Part shown: in pieces, positions 55,784-63,985 of the stretch
Position numbering within the stretch: the first letter of the stretch is position 1
How the letters are laid out: each line of letters begins with the position of its first letter
Source: Salinisphaera sp. G21_0
GTDB lineage: Bacteria; Pseudomonadota; Gammaproteobacteria; Pseudomonadales; Endozoicomonadaceae
Direction of reading: 5' to 3'
Assembly: GCF_017744115.1 (NCBI RefSeq)
Contig: NZ_JAGHQW010000001.1
Coordinates: forward strand, 62,001 to 126,000
DNA length: 64,000 nucleotides
Made by a program: the position numbers and the translations under genes
Notes under the pieces: generated by a model
What the model was told of the DNA's origin: nothing
The model's database searches: none
The model's input: the letters and a program-made list of their open reading frames with translations, nothing else

Positions 55784-57592
55784 ATGAGTCAAAGTACACA
55801 AAAGCAGGCCTATCGCTGGTTGTTACGGCAGATAGGGGCGGCCCGGCACTGGCTACTGATCTCCATGGGCCTTGGTTTGCTCAATGGTGTCTTGCTGATT
55901 ATTCAGGCTTCGATCATGGCAGGAATGATCCATCAGCTGGTGATGGAGGGGGCCACCCGCGAGATGCTGACGGATGATTTTTTCCGGGTATTGCTGTTGG
56001 TTGTTGCTCGTGGAGCCTGTACCTGGGGGCGTGAGTTCTGTGGTTTTCGGGCAGGAGCCTGTGTTCGGGTGCAAGTGCGTAAACTATTGCTGGATAAGTT
56101 ACGTCGCCTTGGGCCACTGGTGATTGCTGAGCGGCCTGCCGGTAGCTGGTCGGCGATTGTTGTTGAACAGGTGGAAGAGCTTCAGGAATTTATTGCCAAA
56201 TACCTGCCGCAGATGGCTCTGGCGGTGATGTTACCGGCCATTATGCTGGTGGTTGCTTTCCCCCGGAGTTGGGTGGTGGGCATTATTTTCCTGGGAACAG
56301 CGCCACTGATTCCTGTTTTTATGGTTCTGGTAGGAATGAAAGCCGCACAGGCTAACCGGAAAAACTTTCAGGCACTCTCACGCTTGGGGGGCTTCTTTCT
56401 GGATCGGCTGCAAGGGTTGGAAACGCTGAAACTCTTTCAGCGAACCAGCTTTGCACAAACACAGTTGGCCGATGCCAGTGAAGACTTTCGGATAAAAACC
56501 ATGCAGGTACTCCGTCTGGCTTTTCTGTCATCTACGGTGCTGGAGTTTTTTGCTTCGGTGTCCATTGCGCTGGTGGCGGTGTTTCTGGGGATGAGTTTTC
56601 TGGGGCATATTACCTTTGGTGGTGAAGTGACACTGTATACCGGGCTGTTTCTGTTGCTGCTGGCGCCTGAGTATTATCAGCCACTGCGGGAGCTGGGAAC
56701 CTATTATCATGCCAGGGCCAAAGCGGTTGGTGCGACGGAAGAGATTCTGGACGTATTATCCCGGAAAGAATCGGAGGCACACCATGGCGGGTTGTCTTTG
56801 CCAGAGGCAATGCCGCTGAAGCTTGAGGTAAAAGAGCTATCCGTCTCGGCAACCATCAGGTCCGCAGTTAACCCGCTGACAACGGATGCTTCAGACAACA
56901 AACAGCCACTTTTACTGGATTGTCTGTCATTTAAGATCGAACCCGGAACCCGGGTCGGTATTATTGGCAGCAGCGGTGCCGGTAAAACAACGCTGATCAA
57001 TACGCTGATGGGCTTCTGGAACTACCAGGGTGAAATAAAGGCAGGCGGGCAATCGCTGGCGGATACCCGGCTCGACAGCTGGCGTAAAGGGATTGCCTGG
57101 TTGGGCCAGCAGCCATTGATTATCCATGGCTCTGTTTATGACAATATCGCCTTTGGACGCGCAGTTTCCCGTGAGCAGTGCCTCGACGCGCTGGGCAAAG
57201 CTCAGGGTATGGATATTCTGGCAAACCTGCCGGATGGGCTGGACAGTGTCCTTAAAGAGCAGGGCGGTAACCTGTCGGTTGGTCAGGCCCAGCGGATTGC
57301 CCTGGCAAGGGCTCTGGTACTGCCGGTACGGTTATTAATTCTGGATGAACCGACAGCCAGTCTGGATTCTGTCAGTGAGAGCCTGGTGCTGGATGCCCTG
57401 GATGCCATACCTGAAGATTGTACGGTCATTACCATTACCCATCGAATCAGTCAGCTCAAGGCCATGGATCAGATCCTGATGCTGGAAAAAGGAAAGCTGG
57501 TGGCTGACGGTGCTCCGGCAACGCTGGCGAGGGAAAGTTCTCTGTATCAGCAGTTCATCCACATGAACAGTGGGAGTATGGACGATGAATGA
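55784..57592 (+). CDS. cydD: ABC exporter subunit CydD
   Basis: CydD is half of the CydDC transporter needed to assemble cytochrome bd; it exports cysteine and glutathione, and recent work links it to haem. There are six membrane segments in the first 320 residues, with VEQVEELQEFIAKYLPQ typical of CydD. The ATPase follows, with Walker A GSSGAGKTT (about residue 394), signature LSVGQAQRIALARAL, Walker B LLILDEPTASLD and the H-loop ITHR. The length is 602 aa (E. coli 588). cydC overlaps its end by eight bases. No cydAB genes are in the window. Confidence 0.93.
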   Translation: MSQSTQKQAYRWLLRQIGAARHWLLISMGLGLLNGVLLIIQASIMAGMIHQLVMEGATREMLTDDFFRVLLLVVARGACTWGREFCGFRAGACVRVQVRKLLLDKLRRLGPLVIAERPAGSWSAIVVEQVEELQEFIAKYLPQMALAVMLPAIMLVVAFPRSWVVGIIFLGTAPLIPVFMVLVGMKAAQANRKNFQALSRLGGFFLDRLQGLETLKLFQRTSFAQTQLADASEDFRIKTMQVLRLAFLSSTVLEFFASVSIALVAVFLGMSFLGHITFGGEVTLYTGLFLLLLAPEYYQPLRELGTYYHARAKAVGATEEILDVLSRKESEAHHGGLSLPEAMPLKLEVKELSVSATIRSAVNPLTTDASDNKQPLLLDCLSFKIEPGTRVGIIGSSGAGKTTLINTLMGFWNYQGEIKAGGQSLADTRLDSWRKGIAWLGQQPLIIHGSVYDNIAFGRAVSREQCLDALGKAQGMDILANLPDGLDSVLKEQGGNLSVGQAQRIALARALVLPVRLLILDEPTASLDSVSESLVLDALDAIPEDCTVITITHRISQLKAMDQILMLEKGKLVADGAPATLARESSLYQQFIHMNSGSMDDE

Positions 57593-59276
57593 CCTGTGGC
57601 CTTTCCTGAAATTGTACCGTCAGCATCTGGGGATGCTGTCATTAGGTGTGTTGCTGGCAATGGTTACCCTGCTGGCGAGTCTCAGCCTGCTCTCACTGTC
57701 CGGCTGGTTTATTACCGCCACCGCCATTGCCGGGTTGACCTTTACCACGGCCCAGACCTTTAACTTCTTTACCCCGGGGGCGGGCGTTCGGGGCTTTTCC
57801 ATTGCCCGTACTGCTGCCCGCTATGCAGAACGTCTGGTCAGCCATGATGCCACTTTCCGGCTGTTGTCAGGCCTGCGCAGCTGGTTTTTCAGTAAACTGA
57901 TTCCACTCTCCCAAGAGCAGCTCGGACAGTACCGTAAAGGCGAGCTGCTTGATCGGCTGGTGGCTGATATTGATGCCCTGGATCAGCTCTATCTGAGGCT
58001 GGTCAGCCCATTACTGTCTGCTGTTATTGTTGCTCTGTTGTTGTCACTGTTTATCGCCTTTTTCAGTACTGCGGTGGCAATGGTGGTGTTGCTGGTGATG
58101 ACGCTCTGGATTATCTCCATGCCGCTGCTGTTTTATGTCCTGGGTCGCAGGACCGGGGAGTCAATGGGTGTCAGGCAGGCGCGTTTGCGCCAGGAGGTGC
58201 TGGATTATCTGCAGGGCATGGCGGAACAGCAGATCTATGGCAGTGATGCCAATAGTCGTGCCTCGATGGCTGAATCAGAACAGAAACTGGTTGCCGACCA
58301 GTCCCGCATGGCAATGATGGAAGGCTTTGGCTCCGCCCTGTTTGTTTCCGGCTCCGGTGCTGCGGCATTACTGGTGTTGTATATCGCCAGTGGTGAGATG
58401 AGTGCGGGCCTGTTTAGTGGGCCGGTAATGGTTATGATGGTGTTTGGGATGCTGGCCAGTTTTGAAGCGCTGATGCCGTTACCCGTTGCTTTTCAGTTTC
58501 TCAGTCATACACGGCAGGCGGCAAGTCGTTTGCGCCAGGTGGTGGATTCACCGGTGGTTGCATTTCCAGAAAAGGCAGCAGGAGAAGTATTAAAGGGTGA
58601 GATTCAGTTTACTGAGGTCTCCTGTCACTATTCCAATAACAGCGATGCCAATAACCAGCCAGTCATTAATCAGCTATCACTCCACATTCCTGCAGGCAGC
58701 CATATTGCTCTGCTCGGTAAAACCGGATGCGGTAAATCAACGCTGATCAAGCTATTGAGTCGTGGATTGGAGCCCTCTGGTGGCAGGATTTTACTGGATG
58801 GCCAGCTGATTCAGGAATTATCAGAACAGACACTTTACCGGGCCATCACGTTTGTTCCTCAGAAAACGCATGTGTTCAGTGCCACGCTCAGGGAGAATCT
58901 GCTGTTGGCCGCACCAGCGGCAAGTGATGAGGCTCTGTTAGCAGTCGTTAACGATTCAGGTCTGAATAGGCTTGCTGCTGCCAGGGAAAACGATGGTGAT
59001 CTGCTGGATATCTGGCTGGGGCAGGGTGGCATTGCCTTATCCGGCGGAGAGCAGCGTCGTCTGGCCATTGCCCGTGCTTTGCTGAAAGCGGCCCCGATAC
59101 TGGTGATGGATGAGCCGGGGGAAGGGCTGGATGTTCACAGCGAACAGGCATTGATGGATACCGTTTTGGGTCAATTCAAAGACAGCACCATCATTATGAT
59201 CACCCATAAGCGGACTGCCCTGGAAAACATGGATCAGGTCTTGCGAATGGAAAATGGCAGTTTGATCAAATGGTAA
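57585..59276 (+). CDS. cydC: ABC exporter subunit CydC
   Basis: CydC is the partner of CydD in the heterodimeric exporter. Membrane segments fill the first 300 residues, with ITATAIAGLTFTTAQTFNFF and RYAERLVSHDATFRLLSGLR typical of CydC. The ATPase has Walker A GKTGCGKST, signature LSGGEQRRLAIARALL, Walker B ILVMDEPGEGLD and ITHK in place of ITHR. The length is 563 aa (E. coli 573). I chose ATG 57585 (MNDLWPFLKLY), which overlaps the cydD stop; the frame is open five codons upstream. Confidence 0.93.
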   Translation: MNDLWPFLKLYRQHLGMLSLGVLLAMVTLLASLSLLSLSGWFITATAIAGLTFTTAQTFNFFTPGAGVRGFSIARTAARYAERLVSHDATFRLLSGLRSWFFSKLIPLSQEQLGQYRKGELLDRLVADIDALDQLYLRLVSPLLSAVIVALLLSLFIAFFSTAVAMVVLLVMTLWIISMPLLFYVLGRRTGESMGVRQARLRQEVLDYLQGMAEQQIYGSDANSRASMAESEQKLVADQSRMAMMEGFGSALFVSGSGAAALLVLYIASGEMSAGLFSGPVMVMMVFGMLASFEALMPLPVAFQFLSHTRQAASRLRQVVDSPVVAFPEKAAGEVLKGEIQFTEVSCHYSNNSDANNQPVINQLSLHIPAGSHIALLGKTGCGKSTLIKLLSRGLEPSGGRILLDGQLIQELSEQTLYRAITFVPQKTHVFSATLRENLLLAAPAASDEALLAVVNDSGLNRLAAARENDGDLLDIWLGQGGIALSGGEQRRLAIARALLKAAPILVMDEPGEGLDVHSEQALMDTVLGQFKDSTIIMITHKRTALENMDQVLRMENGSLIKW

Positions 59277-59315
59277 TAGGCCGCCTGTTGGGCGACACTG
59301 TTACACTTTGCCAAT

Positions 59316-59344
59316 CACCCTTGGACTTCGCTCAAGGTGAACGG
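59316..59344. repeat. Short palindromic repeat after cydC
   Basis: The sequence CACCCTTGGACTTCGCTCAA followed by GGTGAACGG can fold as CACC(C)TTG / CAAGGTG. It resembles the widespread palindromic repeat family built on CTTCGACTTCGCTCAGGGTG that occurs in multiple copies in many bacterial genomes. It is the only copy in this window and lies between two converging genes. Confidence 0.5.
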
Positions 59345-59362
59345 AGACTGTACACATCAAAC

Positions 59363-61021
59363 TTATTGAAATGATGTGCTGGCCTGGGCCGCTTTGTATA
59401 GATCCTTTTCAGGCCAATCTTCTATTAGGCTTCTGCGAATGTCAGAACGTTCCTGATCACTCAACTGGCAAATATCTTTTCCTGCAATCTGTGAATAGTA
59501 CTGCCGCATCCAGGTTTTGTTGACCGGATTGGGAATAATAAAATATTTTCTTCCGTACAGGTTTTTGGTTTTTTCAACGGAAACCCGGTCAAAAGGTGAT
59601 AACCCTTGCTCTTTTAAATCAAAGTCATCCAGCAGGTCACCGACAAACAGCCTGACATCATATTTTTTTCCATTGATCCTTCCGGACATAATGGCTTTTC
59701 GCTGGTGCTCTTTATCACAGCTTTTTTTATTGACCGGACAATATTTGGAGCGGTTCAGCAGGTTGGTTTGCGTAACTTTGGGGAATCCATTGGCAGCAAG
59801 CTGTTTTAAGGTGAAGTTTTCTACATCCCCTTTATGGCCCGGGCGGCCGGAAGAGTGCTCCCGGGCTGTTAGATAAAAGATTTCATAACCCAGGGCGGCC
59901 GCTTTGTTTAAAAACTCTCTGGCACCGGGAATAGAGGTAGATTGAAGCTGTTTTTCGTAGTTCCTCATCTTCTCTTCAGGTTCAGGGAATGCTTTACAAA
60001 GAGGTGGGATTAAATGATTCGGAGGATAGTCTATTAGCGTGCCATCAATATCAACAATAATTGCCCGATCAGTGGCGTAGCGGTTTTCAGGGGCTTCAAG
60101 AGCCTTGCTGGCCAGGTTATAAGTCTGAATAGCGGTGGCATTGAAATCTGCAGATTTCCTGACCCAGAGATCGGCCATGATAATATGCTGCCGGTAGCTC
60201 TCGGGAATAGGCACTGGTAACTCTGTGTCGTTAACTTGCCGGATGCGAACCCGGTGTTTTTCTGCTGGGCTCAGTGTTCGGTAGTCTTTGCTGATGGCTT
60301 CTTCCCAGAATCCGTAAACGGTATTTGGCAGAATAAACCACTGGCTGCCAAGTTTATCCTGATGCTGACTTACCCACTTTTTCTTTTCCGGATACAGACC
60401 TTTAACAACCTCACCAAGATCGTCCAGCTGGTCACCAAACAGCATGATCGGGTAGTAGCCCGCTTTTATGATGTGCTGTCGCTTGTCCTCTTTGCTGAGG
60501 GTAATGTTTTTTTCTGCCTGGAGAATCACATGACTTTCACCGTTAACCGGATAACCCAATTGCTTAAGTTTATTAATAGTAATGGTTTTTACATCGTTAA
60601 AACGGCCGCTGATATAGAATATTTCAATGCCCATACTATTGGCCCTTTGCAGGAATTCAACCGATCCTGGCAGTGCTTTCGTCTCTTGATGATTCCACCA
60701 GAACCTGGATCGCTCAATACTTCGGGACTCATGAGTGTCAACCATACTGGTAAAATAACGGGTGCCTGATATCAGAGTATCATCAATATCGGTGATTATT
60801 GCAGGCTTTTTACCTTCAGGTGCCTTTGTCAAAAGAGCTTCCAGTTGATCGGTTGCGCCGTTAAAACTCTGATAAAAGTAAGCGCAGTATTCCCCGGAAT
60901 GCTGTTGCCAGTTTGCGGCAATGATAACTTCATTATTTAAAGCTTTCTGATCAAAGCTATTGGCAAAGAGGGGCTGTGAGCTGAGTAATGGTGAAAGTAA
61001 TAGAGCGGCCAAAACTTTCAT
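59363..61021 (-). CDS. Exported tandem-domain HAD acid phosphatase
   Basis: This 552-aa protein has a signal peptide (about residues 1-20, ending PLFA) and two HAD phosphatase domains in a row. Domain 1 has the catalytic DIDDT at 78-82, ISGR at about 138 and GDQLDD at 196-201. Domain 2 has DIDGT at 324-328, TAREHS and GDLLDDFD. Both keep the nucleophile and the acid/base aspartates, so both may be active. They are closest to the class B/e(P4)-like acid phosphatase family (Acid_phosphat_B), which usually has one domain in about 250 aa. I chose ATG 61021 because it gives a clean signal peptide and has GAAAG upstream; ATG 61057 adds 12 residues with no ribosome site. It is probably a periplasmic nucleotidase or phosphomonoesterase; the substrate is unknown. 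Confidence 0.82.
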   Translation of the reverse strand: MKVLAALLLSPLLSSQPLFANSFDQKALNNEVIIAANWQQHSGEYCAYFYQSFNGATDQLEALLTKAPEGKKPAIITDIDDTLISGTRYFTSMVDTHESRSIERSRFWWNHQETKALPGSVEFLQRANSMGIEIFYISGRFNDVKTITINKLKQLGYPVNGESHVILQAEKNITLSKEDKRQHIIKAGYYPIMLFGDQLDDLGEVVKGLYPEKKKWVSQHQDKLGSQWFILPNTVYGFWEEAISKDYRTLSPAEKHRVRIRQVNDTELPVPIPESYRQHIIMADLWVRKSADFNATAIQTYNLASKALEAPENRYATDRAIIVDIDGTLIDYPPNHLIPPLCKAFPEPEEKMRNYEKQLQSTSIPGAREFLNKAAALGYEIFYLTAREHSSGRPGHKGDVENFTLKQLAANGFPKVTQTNLLNRSKYCPVNKKSCDKEHQRKAIMSGRINGKKYDVRLFVGDLLDDFDLKEQGLSPFDRVSVEKTKNLYGRKYFIIPNPVNKTWMRQYYSQIAGKDICQLSDQERSDIRRSLIEDWPEKDLYKAAQASTSFQ

Positions 61022-61239
61022 GTCCGCTTTCTTTTCTATAAAACGTCGAATTTTCATAATTCTGATTGTGATAATTCTATTTGAGATAAGAGTGACCGCA
61101 TCAGAATAGACGAAAAGAAATAAAGTCTATGGAAGTGTTTGTTCTCAGTGTAGTGATAAATAAGTTCTTTTTTGTTGACAGCGCCGTTGAAACAGTCGTT
61201 TGCCGCCCCGACTTTCAGTCAGGGCCAGTGACTGCATTT

Positions 61240-61983
61240 TTACTGCTGGGCATGAAAAGCCAGGCCATTGATATCCTGGCTTTCGTCCCCCATCAGGTAA
61301 AGGTAAACCGGCATTATGTCTTCCGGTGTGGGTAGTGTTTCCGGGTCTTCTCCCGGAAAGGCCGCTGCCCTCATTGCGGTGCGGGTGCCACCGGGGTTAA
61401 TGCTGTTGGCACGCACAGGGCTGATACCGTCTTCCTCATCCGCCACGATTTGCATCAGACCCTCAGTGGCAAATTTTGACACGCTATAGGCTCCCCAGTG
61501 CGCCCGTCCCTGGTGACCCACTCCGGACGAAGTAAAAATTATCGATGCTTTTTCTGACAGCCGGAGCAGGGGCAGCAGTTCCCGGGTCATCATAAAGGCG
61601 GAATTCAGATTAACCTGCATGATGCGCAGCCAGGTTTCTGTGGGAAACTGGCTGATGGGTTTCAGCTCACCTAGAATGCTGGCGTTGTGTAACAGACCAT
61701 CAAGCCGACCGAATTCGTTCTCAATGGTTTCTGCAAGATTACTGAAATCGATATCACCCGCGCTTTCCAGGTTTAGTGGATAGATGGCTGGCTGAGGCCA
61801 CTGATTGCGTTCAATTTCATCGTACACCGCTTCCAGCTTTTCAATGCTTCTGCCCAGCAGAATGACGGTGGCACCGTGGCGGGCGTAGGTAAGGGCGGCG
61901 ACCCGGCCGATGCCACTGCCGGCTCCGGTTACCAGTATGACTTTATCCTTCAGCAGGTCTTTCGGAGCCTGGTAGGTAAACAT
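61240..61983 (-). CDS. yciK: YciK-type short-chain dehydrogenase
   Basis: This 247-aa classical SDR has the NAD(P)-binding VTGAGSGIGRVAAL (about residues 17-30), LHNASILGE, the catalytic Ser in IIFTSSGVG and YSVSKFA with the Tyr-Lys pair. MFTYQAPKDLLKDKVILVTG is the usual YciK start, and GGGAG lies seven bases before ATG 61983; the open frame continues 32 codons upstream without homology. Its physiological substrate is not known. It is the third gene of the ubiG-mupP-yciK set, 49 bp after mupP. Confidence 0.9.
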   Translation of the reverse strand: MFTYQAPKDLLKDKVILVTGAGSGIGRVAALTYARHGATVILLGRSIEKLEAVYDEIERNQWPQPAIYPLNLESAGDIDFSNLAETIENEFGRLDGLLHNASILGELKPISQFPTETWLRIMQVNLNSAFMMTRELLPLLRLSEKASIIFTSSGVGHQGRAHWGAYSVSKFATEGLMQIVADEEDGISPVRANSINPGGTRTAMRAAAFPGEDPETLPTPEDIMPVYLYLMGDESQDINGLAFHAQQ

Positions 61984-62032
61984 GATGTTACTCCCTGGTT
62001 TTTGGTTTGCTGCGCAATTTTCAAACAGCCTG

Positions 62033-62743
62033 TCAGGCATGGGACCTGTCTTTAATGATTTGCCAGTTGTGCTGTTCAAACCAGCGGTGCAGCTGCTGGA
62101 TATGGTCGATATTCAGGTCCGCACCCCACTGTGCAGGATCTTCACCTTCAGCAATGTAGCCATAATGCGCGGCAACGGTGATCATCCCCGCTTGTTTTCC
62201 AGCTTCGATATCACGAATATGGTCGCCAATATAGACGCTGAACCGGGGTGAACTTCCGGACTGTCGGCAGGCAAGAAAGAGGGCCTCCGGGTCTGGTTTC
62301 GGCTTTTTGACATCCTCCGGGCAGACAATGGCATGACTTCGTTCCAGCAGGCCAATTTGCCGGATCAATGAGATGGCATAGGGTCTGGGTTTATTGGTGA
62401 CAATACCCCAGGCAATATCCCGGCGTTCAAGTTCCCCGATCAGTGACAGTATGCCAGGGTAGGGCCGGGCAAATGATGAACGACTGTGGTCCTGGATATG
62501 CCGGTCATAGTATTGCAGAAACAGAGCCCTTTTCTGTTCCAGCTCATCGCCGGGCGCAAGATTGAAGGCAAGCTTCATCAGCGCCCGTGAGCCGGCAGAA
62601 ACATTCTGCCGAATCAAATGGCTATCCATTGCCGGGTGCTGGTGATCTGCCAGCATTTGATTCACTGTAATCACGAAATCTTCTGCGGTGTCCAGCAGGG
62701 TGCCGTCCAGATCAAAAAAAACGCCTTCAATGGCTTTCATCAT
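62033..62743 (-). CDS. mupP: HAD phosphatase, probably MurNAc-6-phosphate phosphatase MupP
   Basis: This 236-aa HAD enzyme of the Gph-like subfamily has motif I as FFDLDGTLLDTAEDF (residues 9-23), motif II TNKP, motif III lysine in KKPKPDPE and motif IV GDHIRDIEAG. On sequence alone it could be phosphoglycolate phosphatase. Its place between ubiG and yciK is that of Pseudomonas mupP, which dephosphorylates N-acetylmuramic acid 6-phosphate in the AmgK-MurU cell-wall recycling route. The late GYIAEGEDPAQWGAD stretch also fits that group. ATG 62743 has AGAG upstream. amgK and murU are not in this window, so the assignment rests on synteny. Confidence 0.75.
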   Translation of the reverse strand: MMKAIEGVFFDLDGTLLDTAEDFVITVNQMLADHQHPAMDSHLIRQNVSAGSRALMKLAFNLAPGDELEQKRALFLQYYDRHIQDHSRSSFARPYPGILSLIGELERRDIAWGIVTNKPRPYAISLIRQIGLLERSHAIVCPEDVKKPKPDPEALFLACRQSGSSPRFSVYIGDHIRDIEAGKQAGMITVAAHYGYIAEGEDPAQWGADLNIDHIQQLHRWFEQHNWQIIKDRSHA

Positions 62744-62804
62744 CGTTACTCTTGGTTATTTCCCGGATGGCAGTGGTTCTCGTTGCCAGAAACTGAGCCA
62801 TCAG

Positions 62805-63530
62805 TTAAGAGGTGGCTGACTTTGAGCCATAAATCAGGTAATTGACGTCTACATCCTTCGGGTTAAGCCGGTACACTTTCGTCAAAGGGTTGTAGGTCAT
62901 TCCGGTCATGTCATGAATATTCAGTCCCGCTTTTCTCATGTCCCGGGTTAATTCGCTGGGCTTGATAAATTTCTTGTGCTCATGAGTGCCTTTTGGCAGC
63001 AGTTTGAGTATGTATTCCGCACCGACAATGGCAAACAGGAATGACTTGGGGTTGCGGTTGATAGTGGCAAAAAAGATCTGTCCACCGGGTTTCAGGAGTT
63101 TGCTGCAGGCTTTGATGACGGAAGCCGGGTCGGGAACGTGCTCCAGCATTTCCAGGCAGGTCACCACATCGAACTGGGCGGGCATCTCTTCGGCCAGCTC
63201 CTCAGCGGTAATTCGGCGATAGTTCACCTCAACGCCACTTTCCATACTGTGCAGGCGGGCAACAGACAGGGGGGCTTCGCCCATATCAATGCCAGTGACA
63301 TGAGCACCCCGTTGCGCCATGGACTCACTCAGGATGCCGCCGCCGCAGCCAATATCCACCACCTGTTTGCCGGCCAGCCCGACACGTTCATCAATATAAT
63401 TCAGGCGCAGGGGGTTGATCTCATGAAGCGGTCTGAATTCGCTGTCCGGGTCCCACCAGCGGCTGGCCAGTTCTTCAAACTTGGCGATTTCTCCGAGGTC
63501 CACATTTTGGGCTGAGCGCATGTCGGGCAT
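62805..63530 (-). CDS. ubiG: Ubiquinone biosynthesis O-methyltransferase UbiG
   Basis: UbiG carries out both O-methylation steps of ubiquinone synthesis using SAM. The N-terminal [20 protein letters not shown] (about residues 17-36) is the UbiG signature. The SAM-binding [16 protein letters not shown] lies at about 57-72 and [13 protein letters not shown] at about 122-134. The length is 241 aa (E. coli 240). It heads the minus-strand set ubiG-mupP-yciK, with 61 bp before mupP. Confidence 0.96.
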   Translation of the reverse strand: MPDMRSAQNVDLGEIAKFEELASRWWDPDSEFRPLHEINPLRLNYIDERVGLAGKQVVDIGCGGGILSESMAQRGAHVTGIDMGEAPLSVARLHSMESGVEVNYRRITAEELAEEMPAQFDVVTCLEMLEHVPDPASVIKACSKLLKPGGQIFFATINRNPKSFLFAIVGAEYILKLLPKGTHEHKKFIKPSELTRDMRKAGLNIHDMTGMTYNPLTKVYRLNPKDVDVNYLIYGSKSATS

Positions 63531-63702
63531 TGTTCTGATCCGTCAAAGCAGTGTAATTGAGGCAGTCAGGGCTGCCATATCTGCGGATTATACCGTTAAT
63601 CCTGCAGCCGATCACACTGTTGAGTTTTGGAGTTGTCCGGGAGTGAAAAATTGAACTTCAGTACTGAAGTTAATGTGATTAAGAAGAGATAAGGCTGAAC
63701 CT
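63531..63702. other. Region upstream of ubiG with an 18-bp perfect palindrome
   Basis: This stretch must hold the ubiG promoter (minus strand). Its one clear structure is AACTTCAGTACTGAAGTT at 63654-63671, a perfect 18-bp palindrome that could be an operator for a dimeric regulator. A 7-bp inverted repeat (AAGGCTG / CAGCCTT, 63691-63716) lies at the end of the adjoining pseudogene. I see no gene here. Confidence 0.5.
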
Positions 63703-63872
63703 TCAAGTACAGCCTTCATGCCGCGTCCAGTGTTTTACCGGCCTGTCCACTGCCTTCAGCACCCATTCTATCCAGTCCGGTGCCGTGGCCCCGATAATGG
63801 TGGATGGAACCAGTCCACGTTATAAACGGCAGTGACCGACCCGTTGATCAGTAGGTGGTTCACCTGCTTCAT
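63703..63872 (-). pseudogene. Frameshifted, truncated remnant resembling YdjM-type membrane hydrolases
   Basis: From ATG 63872 the frame reads MKQVNHLLINGSVTAVYNVD and soon stops. If one base is restored in GTGGA-CTGGTTCC, the protein goes on as LVPSTIIGATAPDWIEWVLK and then AVDRPVKH, before ending in WTRHEGCT. The GATAPDW and RPVKH elements recall the GxxxPD and KHR(x)xTH motifs of the YdjM/DUF457 metal-dependent hydrolase-like membrane proteins, from memory only. The family is normally well over 100 residues, so this copy has both lost its frame and been cut short. It is not part of the ubiG set. Confidence 0.5.
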
Positions 63873-63985
63873 GGTGAGCCGTACACCGCCTTGTACGGGC
63901 TGACATAGACTTGCACGTTAAACTCTCCTGAGGCCTGTGGGGGGGGAGATTTCTCCATCAATCCTCTCAACTGGCCTGGTTTCAT
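63869..63985 (-). CDS. Possible 38-aa ORF with a C8 tract
   Basis: This ORF begins MKPGQLRGLMEKSPPPQASG and ends VYVSPYKAVYGSP. Its stop overlaps the ATG of the pseudogene (ATGA), as in a real operon, and AGGAGAG precedes an internal GTG (VQVYVSPYK) about seven bases downstream. Eight consecutive C encode the Pro run. I do not recognise it. It may be the damaged end of a larger gene that lies beyond the window. Confidence 0.3.
   Translation of the reverse strand: MKPGQLRGLMEKSPPPQASGEFNVQVYVSPYKAVYGSP

Noticed and set aside
55590-55799. N-terminal extension of trmJ by about 70 codons
   Set aside because: The extension has no similarity to the family, overlaps the cydD start on the other strand, and the shorter product has the E. 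coli length.
61984-62079. Longer yciK start overlapping mupP
   Set aside because: The ATG at 61983 has GGGAG at the right distance and begins the conserved sequence.
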